Assembly: GCA_910575255.1 (NCBI GenBank) | Contig: CAJTEM010000014.1 | Location: forward strand, 1-64,000 | Length of the DNA stretch: 64,000 nt | Direction: 5' to 3' | DNA from: Lachnospiraceae bacterium | GTDB taxonomy: Bacteria; Bacillota; Clostridia; Lachnospirales; Lachnospiraceae | Shown here: positions 45,001 to 53,810 of the stretch, one piece after another | Position numbering within the stretch: position 1 is the stretch's first letter | Layout of the letters: each line of letters starts with the position of its first letter | Notes under the pieces: generated by a model | What the model was told of the DNA's origin: nothing | What the model saw: the letters and a program-made list of their open reading frames with translations, nothing else | The model's database searches: none | Translations under genes and position numbers: made by a program

Positions 45001-46644
45001 ATCCGGATTGACAAAGGTGCTGAACCGGTCGGTAATCCTGCCGTTCTCCACCTTGACGGCTCCGATCTCGATGATCTGATTCTTCTCCGGGCTGAAGCCT
45101 GTGGTCTCGATATCAAACACCACATAGGCATCCGCAAAGGACTGTCCGCGGGAATTCTCCACCAACTCCTTCATATCGTCTACCAGATAGCCCTCCACCC
45201 CATAAAGGATCTTAAAATCATCTCCTTTGTCCAGGGCATGGCTGGCATCCGGGAACGCCTGCACACAGCCATGGTCCGTCACGGCAATCGCCGGCATCCC
45301 CCAGGCCTTTGCCCGTTTGACGATATCTTTGACCTCCGAGACTCCGTCCATATCGCTCATCTTTGTATGGCAATGCAGTTCGACCCGTTTCACCGGGCTG
45401 TTATCCGTTCTTTTACTGGTAAAATCCTCATATTTTTTGATACCCCGCACAGAACCGATGGACAGCTCTCCGTCAAAACGGTCAATCGTTGTCGTTCCTT
45501 TAAGCCGGATAAAGCTTCCTGCCTTGATGGCCTGATCCATATCCTCCAGGCTATTCTCATCCGCAAACATCTTGACGGTGATGGTATCCGTAAAATCTGT
45601 CAGATGGAAAATAAAAATGGTCTTGCCGCTGCGCAGGACCCGGCTGTCCTTATCCAGAATCTTTCCCCGGATAGTCACCTCACCGATCTCTCCCTCAATC
45701 TTATCCAGCTGGATAAAATCATCCTCAAAATCCCGTCCATACAGTACATCCGGATTATCGGATTTTCTGTGGTAGCCTCCTGCGCTCCAGTCTCCTTTTT
45801 TTATACCATTTTTCCCGGCTGCTGCAGCTTTTGCCGCATTTGGGGAGGTTTTGGGGGCCGCTGCAGCATAACCTGCGCCGTCTCCTGGCATTCCGTTTTC
45901 CTTTCCGTATCCGGTTCCAGGGCTTGCAGCATTTCCTGACAGATGACCGCTCTCTCTCCCATCCTCCCAGGGCGCTTGCCCGGATTCTGACGTGTTGTTA
46001 TTTCCGTAATCCGCATTTGCCGGCCGCAGTCCCAGAATCGGAGCCACCCTGGCTGTCATCCGTTCGGCTTCCTGTCTGGCATACCGCTCCCGCTCAATGG
46101 ATGCCTTCGCACGCACCGGCTCCACATAATCAAATACGATCTCCGCCGGAAGTCCGCAGCGCTCATGAAATACCTTTTCTAAAATCCGCTTCAGCTCTCC
46201 TGCCTTTTCCTTGTTGACCATCGTGTCTTCAATCGTCATCCGCATCAGATCCGGCTGAGGGAACGAGAATTCAGCCTTTCGGAACATGGTATATTCCACA
46301 ATGCTGTAATGCTTCAGCTCCAGCAGCAGGCTGTCCCGGTATGCCTGCAAAAGTTTTTCCGGCGTGTACTGTCCGGAAAGCTTATATTTCTCCGCTATTT
46401 TGATCTGCAGTTTTTTACCGGCAAACAGCTGGTCACGGATCCCCCTCTCCAGATCCATAATATTCTTCTTATGAATCAGACGCGGGCTGACAATAAAAAC
46501 ACGAAGAGAGCTCCGGTCCCGGTTCATGGATACCTTCTCCACTTCTACCAGGCCCAGCAGCTCTGTCATATGCTCTGTCATATGTAAACCGGGAAATACC
46601 TCTAAAAATCCTTTCATCTTCACCCTGACCTTTCCATCAACCAT
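42049..46644 (-). CDS. polC: DNA polymerase III alpha subunit, PolC type
   Basis: A 1531-residue replicative polymerase of Firmicutes. An N-terminal OB/anticodon-like region precedes a PHP domain ([15 protein letters not shown]), the proofreading exonuclease ([16 protein letters not shown]), and the C-family polymerase with [21 protein letters not shown] and zinc-binding CSHCHYYD. It is about 90 residues longer than usual, owing to an Ala/Gly/Asn-rich linker at about residues 205-290. The start at 46644 is acceptable, but an ATG nine codons on is equally plausible. It is the first replication gene of a core block and ends next to the tRNAs. Confidence 0.95.
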   Translation of the reverse strand: [1531 protein letters not shown]

Positions 46645-46677
46645 TTCCCTATCCAGTGTTCGGAAAAGCCTTCTGTC

Positions 46678-47754
46678 CTATTTTGAGACAGCCCTCTCCT
46701 CTGACAACTTCCTCAGTTCCTCCCTCAAAGCAGAAAGCAGCTCCGTCTCCGGCAGCTTGCGGATCACCTCTCCTTTGCGGATCAGAAGTCCCTCTCCGAT
46801 TCCTCCGGCAATCCCCAGATCCGCCTCTCTCGCCTCACCGGGACCGTTCACCACGCAGCCCATTACCGCTACCTTCACATTCAGATGATCAAACTCTGCC
46901 GTCATTTTTTCTACCTGGTTTGCCAATCCGATCAGATCAATCTTTGTCCGCCCGCAGGTGGGACACGATACCACCTCAATCCCGCCGGTCCGAAGCCCCA
47001 GAGTCTTAAGGATCCGCTTTGCGGAACGAATCTCCTCCACCGGATCACCGGTCAGGGATACCCGGATCGTATCCCCGATGCCCTGATGGAGGATCAGTCC
47101 CAGACCGATCGCTGATTTGATATTCCCGGCCGTAACCGTCCCTGCCTCGGTGATCCCCACATGCAGCGGATAAGGCGTCCTTTTGCTGATAAGCTCATGT
47201 GCCTTTACACACATCATGACATCCGAGGATTTGATACTGATTACCAGATCATCATATCCCATCCGTTCAATCCATGCCACCTTATCCAGGGCGCTTTCCA
47301 CCAGTCCCTCTGCCGTGACACCGCCGTATTTTTCAATCAGGGACTTCTCCAGGGAACCGCTGTTCACCCCAACCCGAATCGGCACTCCGTATTCCCGCGC
47401 CTTGTCTGTCACTGCCTGTACCCGCTCCCTGGCGCCGATATTTCCCGGATTGATCCGGATTTTATCCGCGCCGCATTCGATTGCCGCAATCGCCAGCCGG
47501 TAATCAAAATGAATGTCCGCTACCAGCGGAATATGAATCTGCCTTTTGATCTCCCGCAAAGCCTCCGCCGCTTCCGTCGTTGGCACCGCCACCCGGATAA
47601 TATCGCAGCCTGCCTGCTCCAGATCCAGGATCTGCTTCACGGTCGAAGCCACATCTTCGGTTTTTGTATTGCACATGGATTGAATCAAAATCGGATTCCC
47701 GCCGCCGATCACGCGGTCCCCAATCCTTACTTCCTTTGTCTTACCCCGCTTCAT
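46678..47754 (-). CDS. ispG: 4-hydroxy-3-methylbut-2-en-1-yl diphosphate synthase
   Basis: A 358-residue IspG of the non-mevalonate pathway. The TIM-barrel opens RIGDRVIGGGNPILIQSMCNTKTED and contains HFDYRLAIAA. The 4Fe-4S domain holds CPTCGRTKIDL and GCVVNGPGEA with its three Cys and one Glu. It converts methylerythritol cyclodiphosphate to HMBPP. Upstream of polC in the same direction, 33 bases apart. Confidence 0.96.
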   Translation of the reverse strand: MKRGKTKEVRIGDRVIGGGNPILIQSMCNTKTEDVASTVKQILDLEQAGCDIIRVAVPTTEAAEALREIKRQIHIPLVADIHFDYRLAIAAIECGADKIRINPGNIGARERVQAVTDKAREYGVPIRVGVNSGSLEKSLIEKYGGVTAEGLVESALDKVAWIERMGYDDLVISIKSSDVMMCVKAHELISKRTPYPLHVGITEAGTVTAGNIKSAIGLGLILHQGIGDTIRVSLTGDPVEEIRSAKRILKTLGLRTGGIEVVSCPTCGRTKIDLIGLANQVEKMTAEFDHLNVKVAVMGCVVNGPGEAREADLGIAGGIGEGLLIRKGEVIRKLPETELLSALREELRKLSEERAVSK

Positions 47755-47887
47755 CCCTGTCTCCTCCTCCCTGAAGGCATACCGTCTGCCATGTGTATGC
47801 TTTTCCCAAACATACCTCTTTTAAGCTACATGAATTTTCATTTTCTTTGCTTTCTTTTCTCTGCTTTCTTGCTTTTTTCCTGCCTCC

Positions 47888-48940
47888 CTACATAAGCTTC
47901 CGGATATCGTTAAACAATACCAGAACCATCACCATCATCAGAAACATCATTCCTGCCGCATGAACCATGCCTTCCTTCTCCGGATCTACCGGTTTCCCTC
48001 TCAGCAGCTCAATGAGCAGAAACAAAAGTCTGGCCCCGTCCAGTGCCGGAATCGGCAGCAGGTTCATGATCCCTAAAGTTGCATTCAATAAGAGTCCCCA
48101 GGTGGCAATAATGTTCAAAAGCACGGCAGCGCCGCCCTTCTGACCGTCTTCGATGGTCTCCCCCATCATACTGACGATCCCTACCGGCCCGGTGACCGAA
48201 TCCTCTACCTTCATCTGCCCCTGGAACAGCATCCGCAGTCCGTCGAGGGTGGTAATAATGCAGTATTTGACCTCATACAGGCTGTAATCCAGAAACTCCA
48301 GAGGATTCTCCGCCTTTTTATAGTTCCCCAGGAAGCTGACTCCCATCATATATGCCTGGTATTCCTCATTAAACTCCGGAATCAGTTCTGTCACCAGCTC
48401 TTCATCCGTCCCTGCGGACGGCCGTTGATAACGCACCGTCAGCGGCTCTCCCGGATGGGACAAAAGATACATCGACACATCTCTTCGGGAGGAGATCCGA
48501 CGGTTATTGATCCGGGTCAGAATATCACCCGCCTGCAAGCCTGCCTTTGCTGCCGGCGAATCCGCTGCCACTTCATACAATACCGGCATGTCACGTCCCA
48601 CCTGAGCCACGATCACCATCGCACATACCAGGGCAAAGATCAGGTTAAACACCGGCCCTGCAGCAATCACTGAAATCCTGGCCCAAACCGGCTTATTATA
48701 AAAGGCAGCCGGATCCGGATTCTCGGCATCCTCTCCCACCATCATACAGGAGCCGCCAAAAGGAAGAGCTTTTATAGAATACCGGGTGCCTCTCCACGAA
48801 GTACTGCACAGACGCGGCCCCATACCGATGGAAAATTCTACCACGCCGATCCCGTTGAGCTTTGCGAAAAGAAAATGTCCGAATTCATGAACCAGTACAA
48901 TCACACTGAACAGCAGCAAACCTGCCAGAATATACAGCAA
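47888..48940 (-). CDS. rseP: RIP metalloprotease RseP (site-2 protease)
   Basis: A 350-residue membrane protease. Zinc site HEFGHFLFAK is in TM1, a PDZ domain occupies about residues 115-200 (AKAGLQAGDILTRINN), and LLPIPALDGARLL holds the third ligand Asp. It cleaves membrane-bound anti-sigma factors or signal peptides. In this conserved block it is adjacent to ispC (one base apart). Confidence 0.95.
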   Translation of the reverse strand: MLYILAGLLLFSVIVLVHEFGHFLFAKLNGIGVVEFSIGMGPRLCSTSWRGTRYSIKALPFGGSCMMVGEDAENPDPAAFYNKPVWARISVIAAGPVFNLIFALVCAMVIVAQVGRDMPVLYEVAADSPAAKAGLQAGDILTRINNRRISSRRDVSMYLLSHPGEPLTVRYQRPSAGTDEELVTELIPEFNEEYQAYMMGVSFLGNYKKAENPLEFLDYSLYEVKYCIITTLDGLRMLFQGQMKVEDSVTGPVGIVSMMGETIEDGQKGGAAVLLNIIATWGLLLNATLGIMNLLPIPALDGARLLFLLIELLRGKPVDPEKEGMVHAAGMMFLMMVMVLVLFNDIRKLM

Positions 48941-48941
48941 A

Positions 48942-50102
48942 CTACCACCTGCTTTCTAAAAATTCATAAGTTTCCTGTTCCGCAGCCAGGATTTCCTCCA
49001 CATTCGGCCGGGCAATCACCTGATGGTGCTTCATGGCACTGGCAATCATTTCCTGGATGGTCAGATAAGGAATCTTTCTCTGCAAAAACAATGCCACGGC
49101 ATACTCATTGGCTGCATTATATACGGTTGGCAGGGAACCGCCCTGCCTGCCGGCCTCATAGGCCAACGCAAGTCCCCGAAACACTTCTGTGTCTGGTGTC
49201 TCAAAAGAAATACTTTTTAATTTTGTAAAATCCAGCCGTTCTCCCGGCAGATATCTTCTCTGTGGATAATACAGGGCATATTGAATCGGCAGCTTCATAT
49301 CCGGTGTTCCCAACTGTGCTATCACTGCCCCGTCTTCAAACTCTACCATGGAATGGATCACACTCTGCGGCTGTATGACTACCTGTATCTGATCCATCTG
49401 AACGCCAAACAGCCACTTTGCTTCCATTACCTCCAGCCCTTTATTGACCATAGTGGACGAATCAATGGTAATCTTTCTTCCCATGGACCAGTTCGGATGC
49501 TTCAAGGCATCCTCCACCTGTACTGCCGCCAGCTCCTTCAAGCTCCGGCCCCGGAACGGTCCTCCGGATGCGGTCAGCAGGATTTTGTGAACCGTACGCG
49601 GTTCCTCACCATTCAGACACTGAAAAATCGCGCTGTGCTCACTGTCAACCGGAAGAATCCGCACCCCTTTTTCTTTTGCCAGCGGCATAATGATATGCCC
49701 TGCGGTCACCAGTGTCTCCTTATTGGCCAGGGCAATGTCCTTCCCGGCCTCCATGGCAGCAATCGTCGGACGAATACCAATCATACCCACAATCGCCGTC
49801 ACCAGAACCTCTGACTGAGGCTCTGTCGCCACCTCCACAAGTCCCTCCATGCCGGAAACAATCCGGACATCTATATCTGCTGTCAGTTCACGAAGCTCTT
49901 TTGCCTTCGTTTCCTCCTTCATACAAGCCAGAGCCGGACGGAACCTGCGGATCTGCTGCTCCATCAGACGCACATTACTTCCTGCAGCCAAAGCACTCAC
50001 CTGCAGATCCTTGTTGTGCTCCACCACCTCCAAGGTCTGGGTCCCGATCGACCCGGTGGATCCCAGTATCGCTATTTTTCTCACCTGTATCTCCTCCTGC
50101 AT
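48942..50102 (-). CDS. ispC: 1-deoxy-D-xylulose 5-phosphate reductoisomerase
   Basis: A 386-residue enzyme. NADPH fold ILGSTGSIGTQTL is at the N-terminus. The metal/substrate region is IDSSTMVNKGLEVMEAKWLF, and VDSEHSAIFQCL holds a ligand Glu. It makes MEP, the first committed step of the same pathway as ispG. Confidence 0.96.
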   Translation of the reverse strand: MQEEIQVRKIAILGSTGSIGTQTLEVVEHNKDLQVSALAAGSNVRLMEQQIRRFRPALACMKEETKAKELRELTADIDVRIVSGMEGLVEVATEPQSEVLVTAIVGMIGIRPTIAAMEAGKDIALANKETLVTAGHIIMPLAKEKGVRILPVDSEHSAIFQCLNGEEPRTVHKILLTASGGPFRGRSLKELAAVQVEDALKHPNWSMGRKITIDSSTMVNKGLEVMEAKWLFGVQMDQIQVVIQPQSVIHSMVEFEDGAVIAQLGTPDMKLPIQYALYYPQRRYLPGERLDFTKLKSISFETPDTEVFRGLALAYEAGRQGGSLPTVYNAANEYAVALFLQRKIPYLTIQEMIASAMKHHQVIARPNVEEILAAEQETYEFLESRW

Positions 50103-50189
50103 CTTTTCCTTATGATGTTTCCTGCGCCGGCTTTTGCTGCGGATAAACGCAGAATCCGTCTCTCAAAAACCATACCCATCCCCCGAATC

Positions 50190-50990
50190 CTACCGCAGAA
50201 ATGTCACCGCAAAATAGATCGCCGGCGCCGTAAACAACATGCTGTCAAAACGGTCCAGGATCCCTCCGTGCCCCGGAATCAGATGTCCGTAATCCTTGAT
50301 ATCATGATTTCTCTTGATTGCCGAAGCTGCCAGGTCTCCTACCTGAGAAATCACCGCCGCAATCGCACAGGCCAGGGCACAGGCCACCCGTGGATTCCCT
50401 ACCTCCAGCATCTTGCTTCCATAGATACAGGCAAATCCATATCCCAAAAGAGCAGCCCCCGCAACACCGCCGATCGCCCCCTCAATCGTCTTCTTGGGAC
50501 TTAAAACCGGCACCAGCTTATGTTTTCCCAGCAGCATACCTGCACAGTAGGCACAGGTGTCACATCCCCAGGAGCTGAAAAAGATCAGCCACACCAGATA
50601 GATGCCATCTGCCATCGCCCGGACCTGATAGAGATAGGAAAGCATTACCGCCGCATAAAAAACTCCGAAAAATGCCACCGTCACCTCTTCTGTCCGGTAT
50701 TTGGGAAAGGTAAAGACATAGATCCCCATCAAAAGCATCAGGGCGGCGATGGCCATCAGGATCACGTACTGCTGGCCATCATACCACACCAATCCATAGT
50801 AAGCAGCTGCGGTCAGATAACCGACCAGTCCCAGAGGGTTCTTCTCAATCTTCATCACCCGGTATAATTCAAACAGCCCCATCAGTGAGATCAGACCTGC
50901 TGTCACATAGAGAAGCAATCCGCCTCTCCCCACTATTAGAATAGCAAAAATGACCAGAATAATACCACTGATCAGACGTTTTCCAAACAT
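50190..50990 (-). CDS. cdsA: Phosphatidate cytidylyltransferase
   Basis: About 266 residues from ATG 50990 (GGGGGAGT site); the longer frame to 51161 overlaps uppS. Eight TM segments, with the signature SSWGCDTCAYCAGMLLGKHK then LSPKKTIEGAIGGVAG. It makes CDP-diacylglycerol for phospholipids. Overlap-free with uppS (16 bases). Confidence 0.93.
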   Translation of the reverse strand: MFGKRLISGIILVIFAILIVGRGGLLLYVTAGLISLMGLFELYRVMKIEKNPLGLVGYLTAAAYYGLVWYDGQQYVILMAIAALMLLMGIYVFTFPKYRTEEVTVAFFGVFYAAVMLSYLYQVRAMADGIYLVWLIFFSSWGCDTCAYCAGMLLGKHKLVPVLSPKKTIEGAIGGVAGAALLGYGFACIYGSKMLEVGNPRVACALACAIAAVISQVGDLAASAIKRNHDIKDYGHLIPGHGGILDRFDSMLFTAPAIYFAVTFLR

Positions 50991-51006
50991 TCGGACTCCC
51001 CCTTTG

Positions 51007-51732
51007 TCACTTGACTCCGCCATATCTCCGGTCTCGTTTATTATACGCCAGAATTGCCTTTTCCAATTCCTCTTTGTTGAAATCCGGCCACAGACAATCC
51101 GTGACATAGATCTCCGTATAAGCCAGTTGCCATAACAGATAGTTTGACAGACGGATCTCACCGCTGGTACGGATCAGCAGATCCGGATCCGGCATGTCCG
51201 CCGTATCCAGATAAGATGCCACCAGTTCTTCCGTAACAGCGTCCTCTTTCACCGCACCTGACATACAGTCTACAGCCAGGCGGCGTACCGCCCGGGTGAT
51301 CTCATCCCTTCCTCCATAATTCACTGCAATCACAAAGGTCAATCCGGTATTGTCCCGGGTCCCTGATTCCAGACGGTTGATTCCCTCAATAATATCTCTG
51401 TCAAACCGGCTCCGATCCCCGATCATCCGCACCCGTACATTGTTCGCGGAAGCCACTTTCAGAAGGCGGACCATATAATAACGAAAGAGCTGCATCAGCG
51501 CCCCGACCTCTTCTGCTGACCGTTTCCAGTTCTCCGTAGAGAATCCGTACACAGTCAGATATTCAATCCCCATCCGTGCCGCAATCTCCACAGTCTTTTC
51601 CACCGTCACACAGCCTTCCTTATGTCCCATGGTACGGGGCAATCCCCTCTTTTTCGCCCATCGGCCATTCCCGTCCAAAATCAATGCCACATGCCTGGGA
51701 ATTATCATTCCCTCCCGGTTTCCTTCCATCAT
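51007..51732 (-). CDS. uppS: Undecaprenyl diphosphate synthase
   Basis: About 241 residues; start MMEGNREGMIIPRHVALILD behind AGGGAGGAA, the ATG at 51729 being equally good; the longer frame to 51837 overlaps the intergenic space. LDGNGRWAKKRGLP holds the catalytic Asp, and RTSGEIRLSNYLLWQLAYTE closes the active site. It supplies the C55 lipid carrier for peptidoglycan. Confidence 0.94.
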   Translation of the reverse strand: MMEGNREGMIIPRHVALILDGNGRWAKKRGLPRTMGHKEGCVTVEKTVEIAARMGIEYLTVYGFSTENWKRSAEEVGALMQLFRYYMVRLLKVASANNVRVRMIGDRSRFDRDIIEGINRLESGTRDNTGLTFVIAVNYGGRDEITRAVRRLAVDCMSGAVKEDAVTEELVASYLDTADMPDPDLLIRTSGEIRLSNYLLWQLAYTEIYVTDCLWPDFNKEELEKAILAYNKRDRRYGGVK

Positions 51733-51839
51733 TTCCTCCCTGCCTGATTCTCCCATAACCGCAACAGTGGGACAGGAATATACATACCCCTGCCCCCCGT
51801 GTCTGTGATTATGCGTATCTCTCCTGCTATATTGCAATT

Positions 51840-52394
51840 CTATACGGTCATGATCTCCTTGGTCTTCTCCTCTACCGCGGCGTCAATCTTATCAATCATC
51901 TTATCCGTAATCTTCTGGATCTTCTCCGTCCCCAGCTTCAGATCGTCCTCTGACATCTCGCCGGCCTTCTCCATCTTCTTAAAGGTCTCGTTGGCATCCC
52001 GGCGGATGTTACGAACCGCCACCTTGGTGCCTTCCCCTTTCTTCTTTACCTCCTTGGCCAGATCCTTTCTGCGCTCCTCCGTCAGCTCCGGAAATACCAG
52101 GCGGATCACATTGCCGTCATTCGTAGGATGTATACCCAGATCCGACATATTGATCGCCTTCTCAATCGCTTTTAAAAGGCTCTTCTCCCAGGGCTGAATC
52201 ACGATCATCCGTGCTTCCGGAATATTGATGTTGCCTACCTGCTGAATCGGGGTAGGCGTCCCATAATAGTCCACCTTAATCTTGTCCAGCACATGCGGGT
52301 TGGCACGCCCGGCGCGAACCGTGGCAAAGTCTCCCAGCAATACCTCCAGAGATTTATTCATCTTGTCCTCATACATGTTTAAATGTTCCTGCAT
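51840..52394 (-). CDS. frr: Ribosome recycling factor
   Basis: A 184-residue RRF. The conserved VRAGRANPHVLDKIKVDYYG and the C-terminal QKITDKMIDKIDAAVEEKTKEI helix are present. It splits post-termination ribosomes with EF-G. Follows pyrH by 12 bases. Confidence 0.96.
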   Translation of the reverse strand: MQEHLNMYEDKMNKSLEVLLGDFATVRAGRANPHVLDKIKVDYYGTPTPIQQVGNINIPEARMIVIQPWEKSLLKAIEKAINMSDLGIHPTNDGNVIRLVFPELTEERRKDLAKEVKKKGEGTKVAVRNIRRDANETFKKMEKAGEMSEDDLKLGTEKIQKITDKMIDKIDAAVEEKTKEIMTV

Positions 52395-52406
52395 ATTCCC
52401 CTCCTG

Positions 52407-53111
52407 TTATTCCACGGTCACTATCGTACCATTGATTTTCCCCTGCATCGCATTGGCAATGCTGTCCTTCTCATTCAGATCAAATACTGCCATCGGCATC
52501 TTGTGCTCCAGACACATGATCGAAGCGGTCAGATCCACTACTGCCAGCTTTTTGTCAATAACCTCCTGAATGGAGATCGTGTCATAACGCTTCGCATCCG
52601 GATTCTTCGCCGGATCGCTGTCATACACCCCGTCAATGGACTTGGCCAGCAGGATACCGTCCGCATCCATCTCAACGGCCCGCAGCGTTATGCCGGTATC
52701 CGTAGAAAAATACGGATGTCCGGTACCTCCTGCGAAAAACACCACCATTCCCTTCTCAAAATACTTATTCGCCCGATCCTTAGAGAAAAGCTTCGTCATG
52801 GTGCCGCACTCAAAGGGGGTGAGAATCTGCGTCATCATCCCTGCATTGCGGAAAATCTCCGACACATAAATGCAGTTCATTACGGTAGCCAGCATCCCGA
52901 TCTGGTCTGCCTTGGTACGATCAATCGCTTCGCTGGTCCGTCCTCTCCAGAAATTACCGCCTCCGATTACGATCCCTACCTGTATCCCGATATCTACAGA
53001 CTGCTTCACCTGACGCGCCACCTCTTTGACCGTAGCCTCATCAAAGCCTGTCTTTTTCGAACCGGCAAGCGCCTCGCCGCTCAGCTTCAAAAATACACGT
53101 CGTCTATTCAT
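52407..53111 (-). CDS. pyrH: UMP kinase
   Basis: A 234-residue amino-acid-kinase fold. LKLSGEALAG is the ATP loop, VGIVIGGGNFWRG the second loop, and IDGVYDSDPAKNPDAKRYDTI binds UTP/UMP. First gene of the frr-uppS-cdsA-ispC-rseP run on this strand. Confidence 0.96.
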   Translation of the reverse strand: MNRRRVFLKLSGEALAGSKKTGFDEATVKEVARQVKQSVDIGIQVGIVIGGGNFWRGRTSEAIDRTKADQIGMLATVMNCIYVSEIFRNAGMMTQILTPFECGTMTKLFSKDRANKYFEKGMVVFFAGGTGHPYFSTDTGITLRAVEMDADGILLAKSIDGVYDSDPAKNPDAKRYDTISIQEVIDKKLAVVDLTASIMCLEHKMPMAVFDLNEKDSIANAMQGKINGTIVTVE

Positions 53112-53247
53112 GAATCTTTCTCCTGTTGTGTTTCGCTATGGAGATATCATACCACATCCGGGGGATTTTGAAAAGAGTTATTCTCGCTTTCGTTGCTTTT
53201 TGATGGCAGAAGGTTACTTCTCGCGGGGTGTGGTTCCGAAAGGTACG

Positions 53248-53489
53248 CCTTGGAACCAGGGGAGGGCCGCAGCGGGAAACGGTCTGCGGATGTTTCCGGT
53301 TTCGAGATTAAGAATTCCTAAAATTTCTGATTTTTGCGAAAAGCGAAACGAAAATTCACAAACTCGCTACGCTCAGACAGTGTGAATTTTCGTTTCCACG
53401 CAAAACTCAGAAATTTAAGGACTTCTAAATCTCTGCAAAGTCAACATCCGCAGACCGTTTCCCGCTGCGGCCCTCCCCTGGTTCCAAGG
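53248..53489. repeat. Long palindrome, copy 1
   Basis: Bases 53248-53294 and 53443-53489 are perfect 47-bp inverted repeats. The interior pairs further: GAGATT..AGAA..CCT..AAATTTCTGA..TTTTGCG on both sides, then CGAAAATTCACA with TGTGAATTTTCG, ending in a loop with CTCGCTACGCTCAGACAG. The whole forms one hairpin of about 110 bp. Copies 2 and 3 share its core. No protein frame is convincing. Confidence 0.9.
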
Positions 53490-53554
53490 CTGAATATTCC
53501 GTTCGCCGTTCTTTCGAGGCTGGTAAATACCACCTCTGGAAAAGGGATATTCAG

Positions 53555-53792
53555 CCTTCGGGGAAGGAGTGAGATCGCCGCCTGCCAGTCGAAATATTTT
53601 GACTTTGCAGGGATTTAGAAGCCCTTAAATTTCTGGATTTTGCGTTGAAACGGAAATGCACACTGTCTGAGCGAAGCGAGTTTGGGCATTTTCGTTTCGT
53701 TTTTAGCGAAATACAGAAATTTTAGGGCTTCTTAATCCCGAAACCGGAAAAATATCGACTGGCAGACGGCGGTCTCACTCCTTCCCCGAAGG
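53555..53792. repeat. Long palindrome, copy 2
   Basis: CCTTCGGGGAAGGAGTGAGA and its near-complement border a roughly 238-base hairpin with a few mismatches in the arms. The core (TTAAATTTCTGGATTTTGCG, CACTGTCTGAGCGAAGCGAG) is as in copy 1 but inverted, while the outer arms differ. GGCTGAATATTCC and GGATATTCAGCC link it to copy 1. Confidence 0.85.
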
Positions 53793-53810
53793 CGTACCTT
53801 TCGAGACAAA

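Noticed and set aside
51730-51837. N-terminal extension of UppS and, similarly, of CdsA (50991-51161)
   Set aside because: The extended parts have no similarity to the families and overlap neighbouring genes, while internal ATGs have good ribosome sites.
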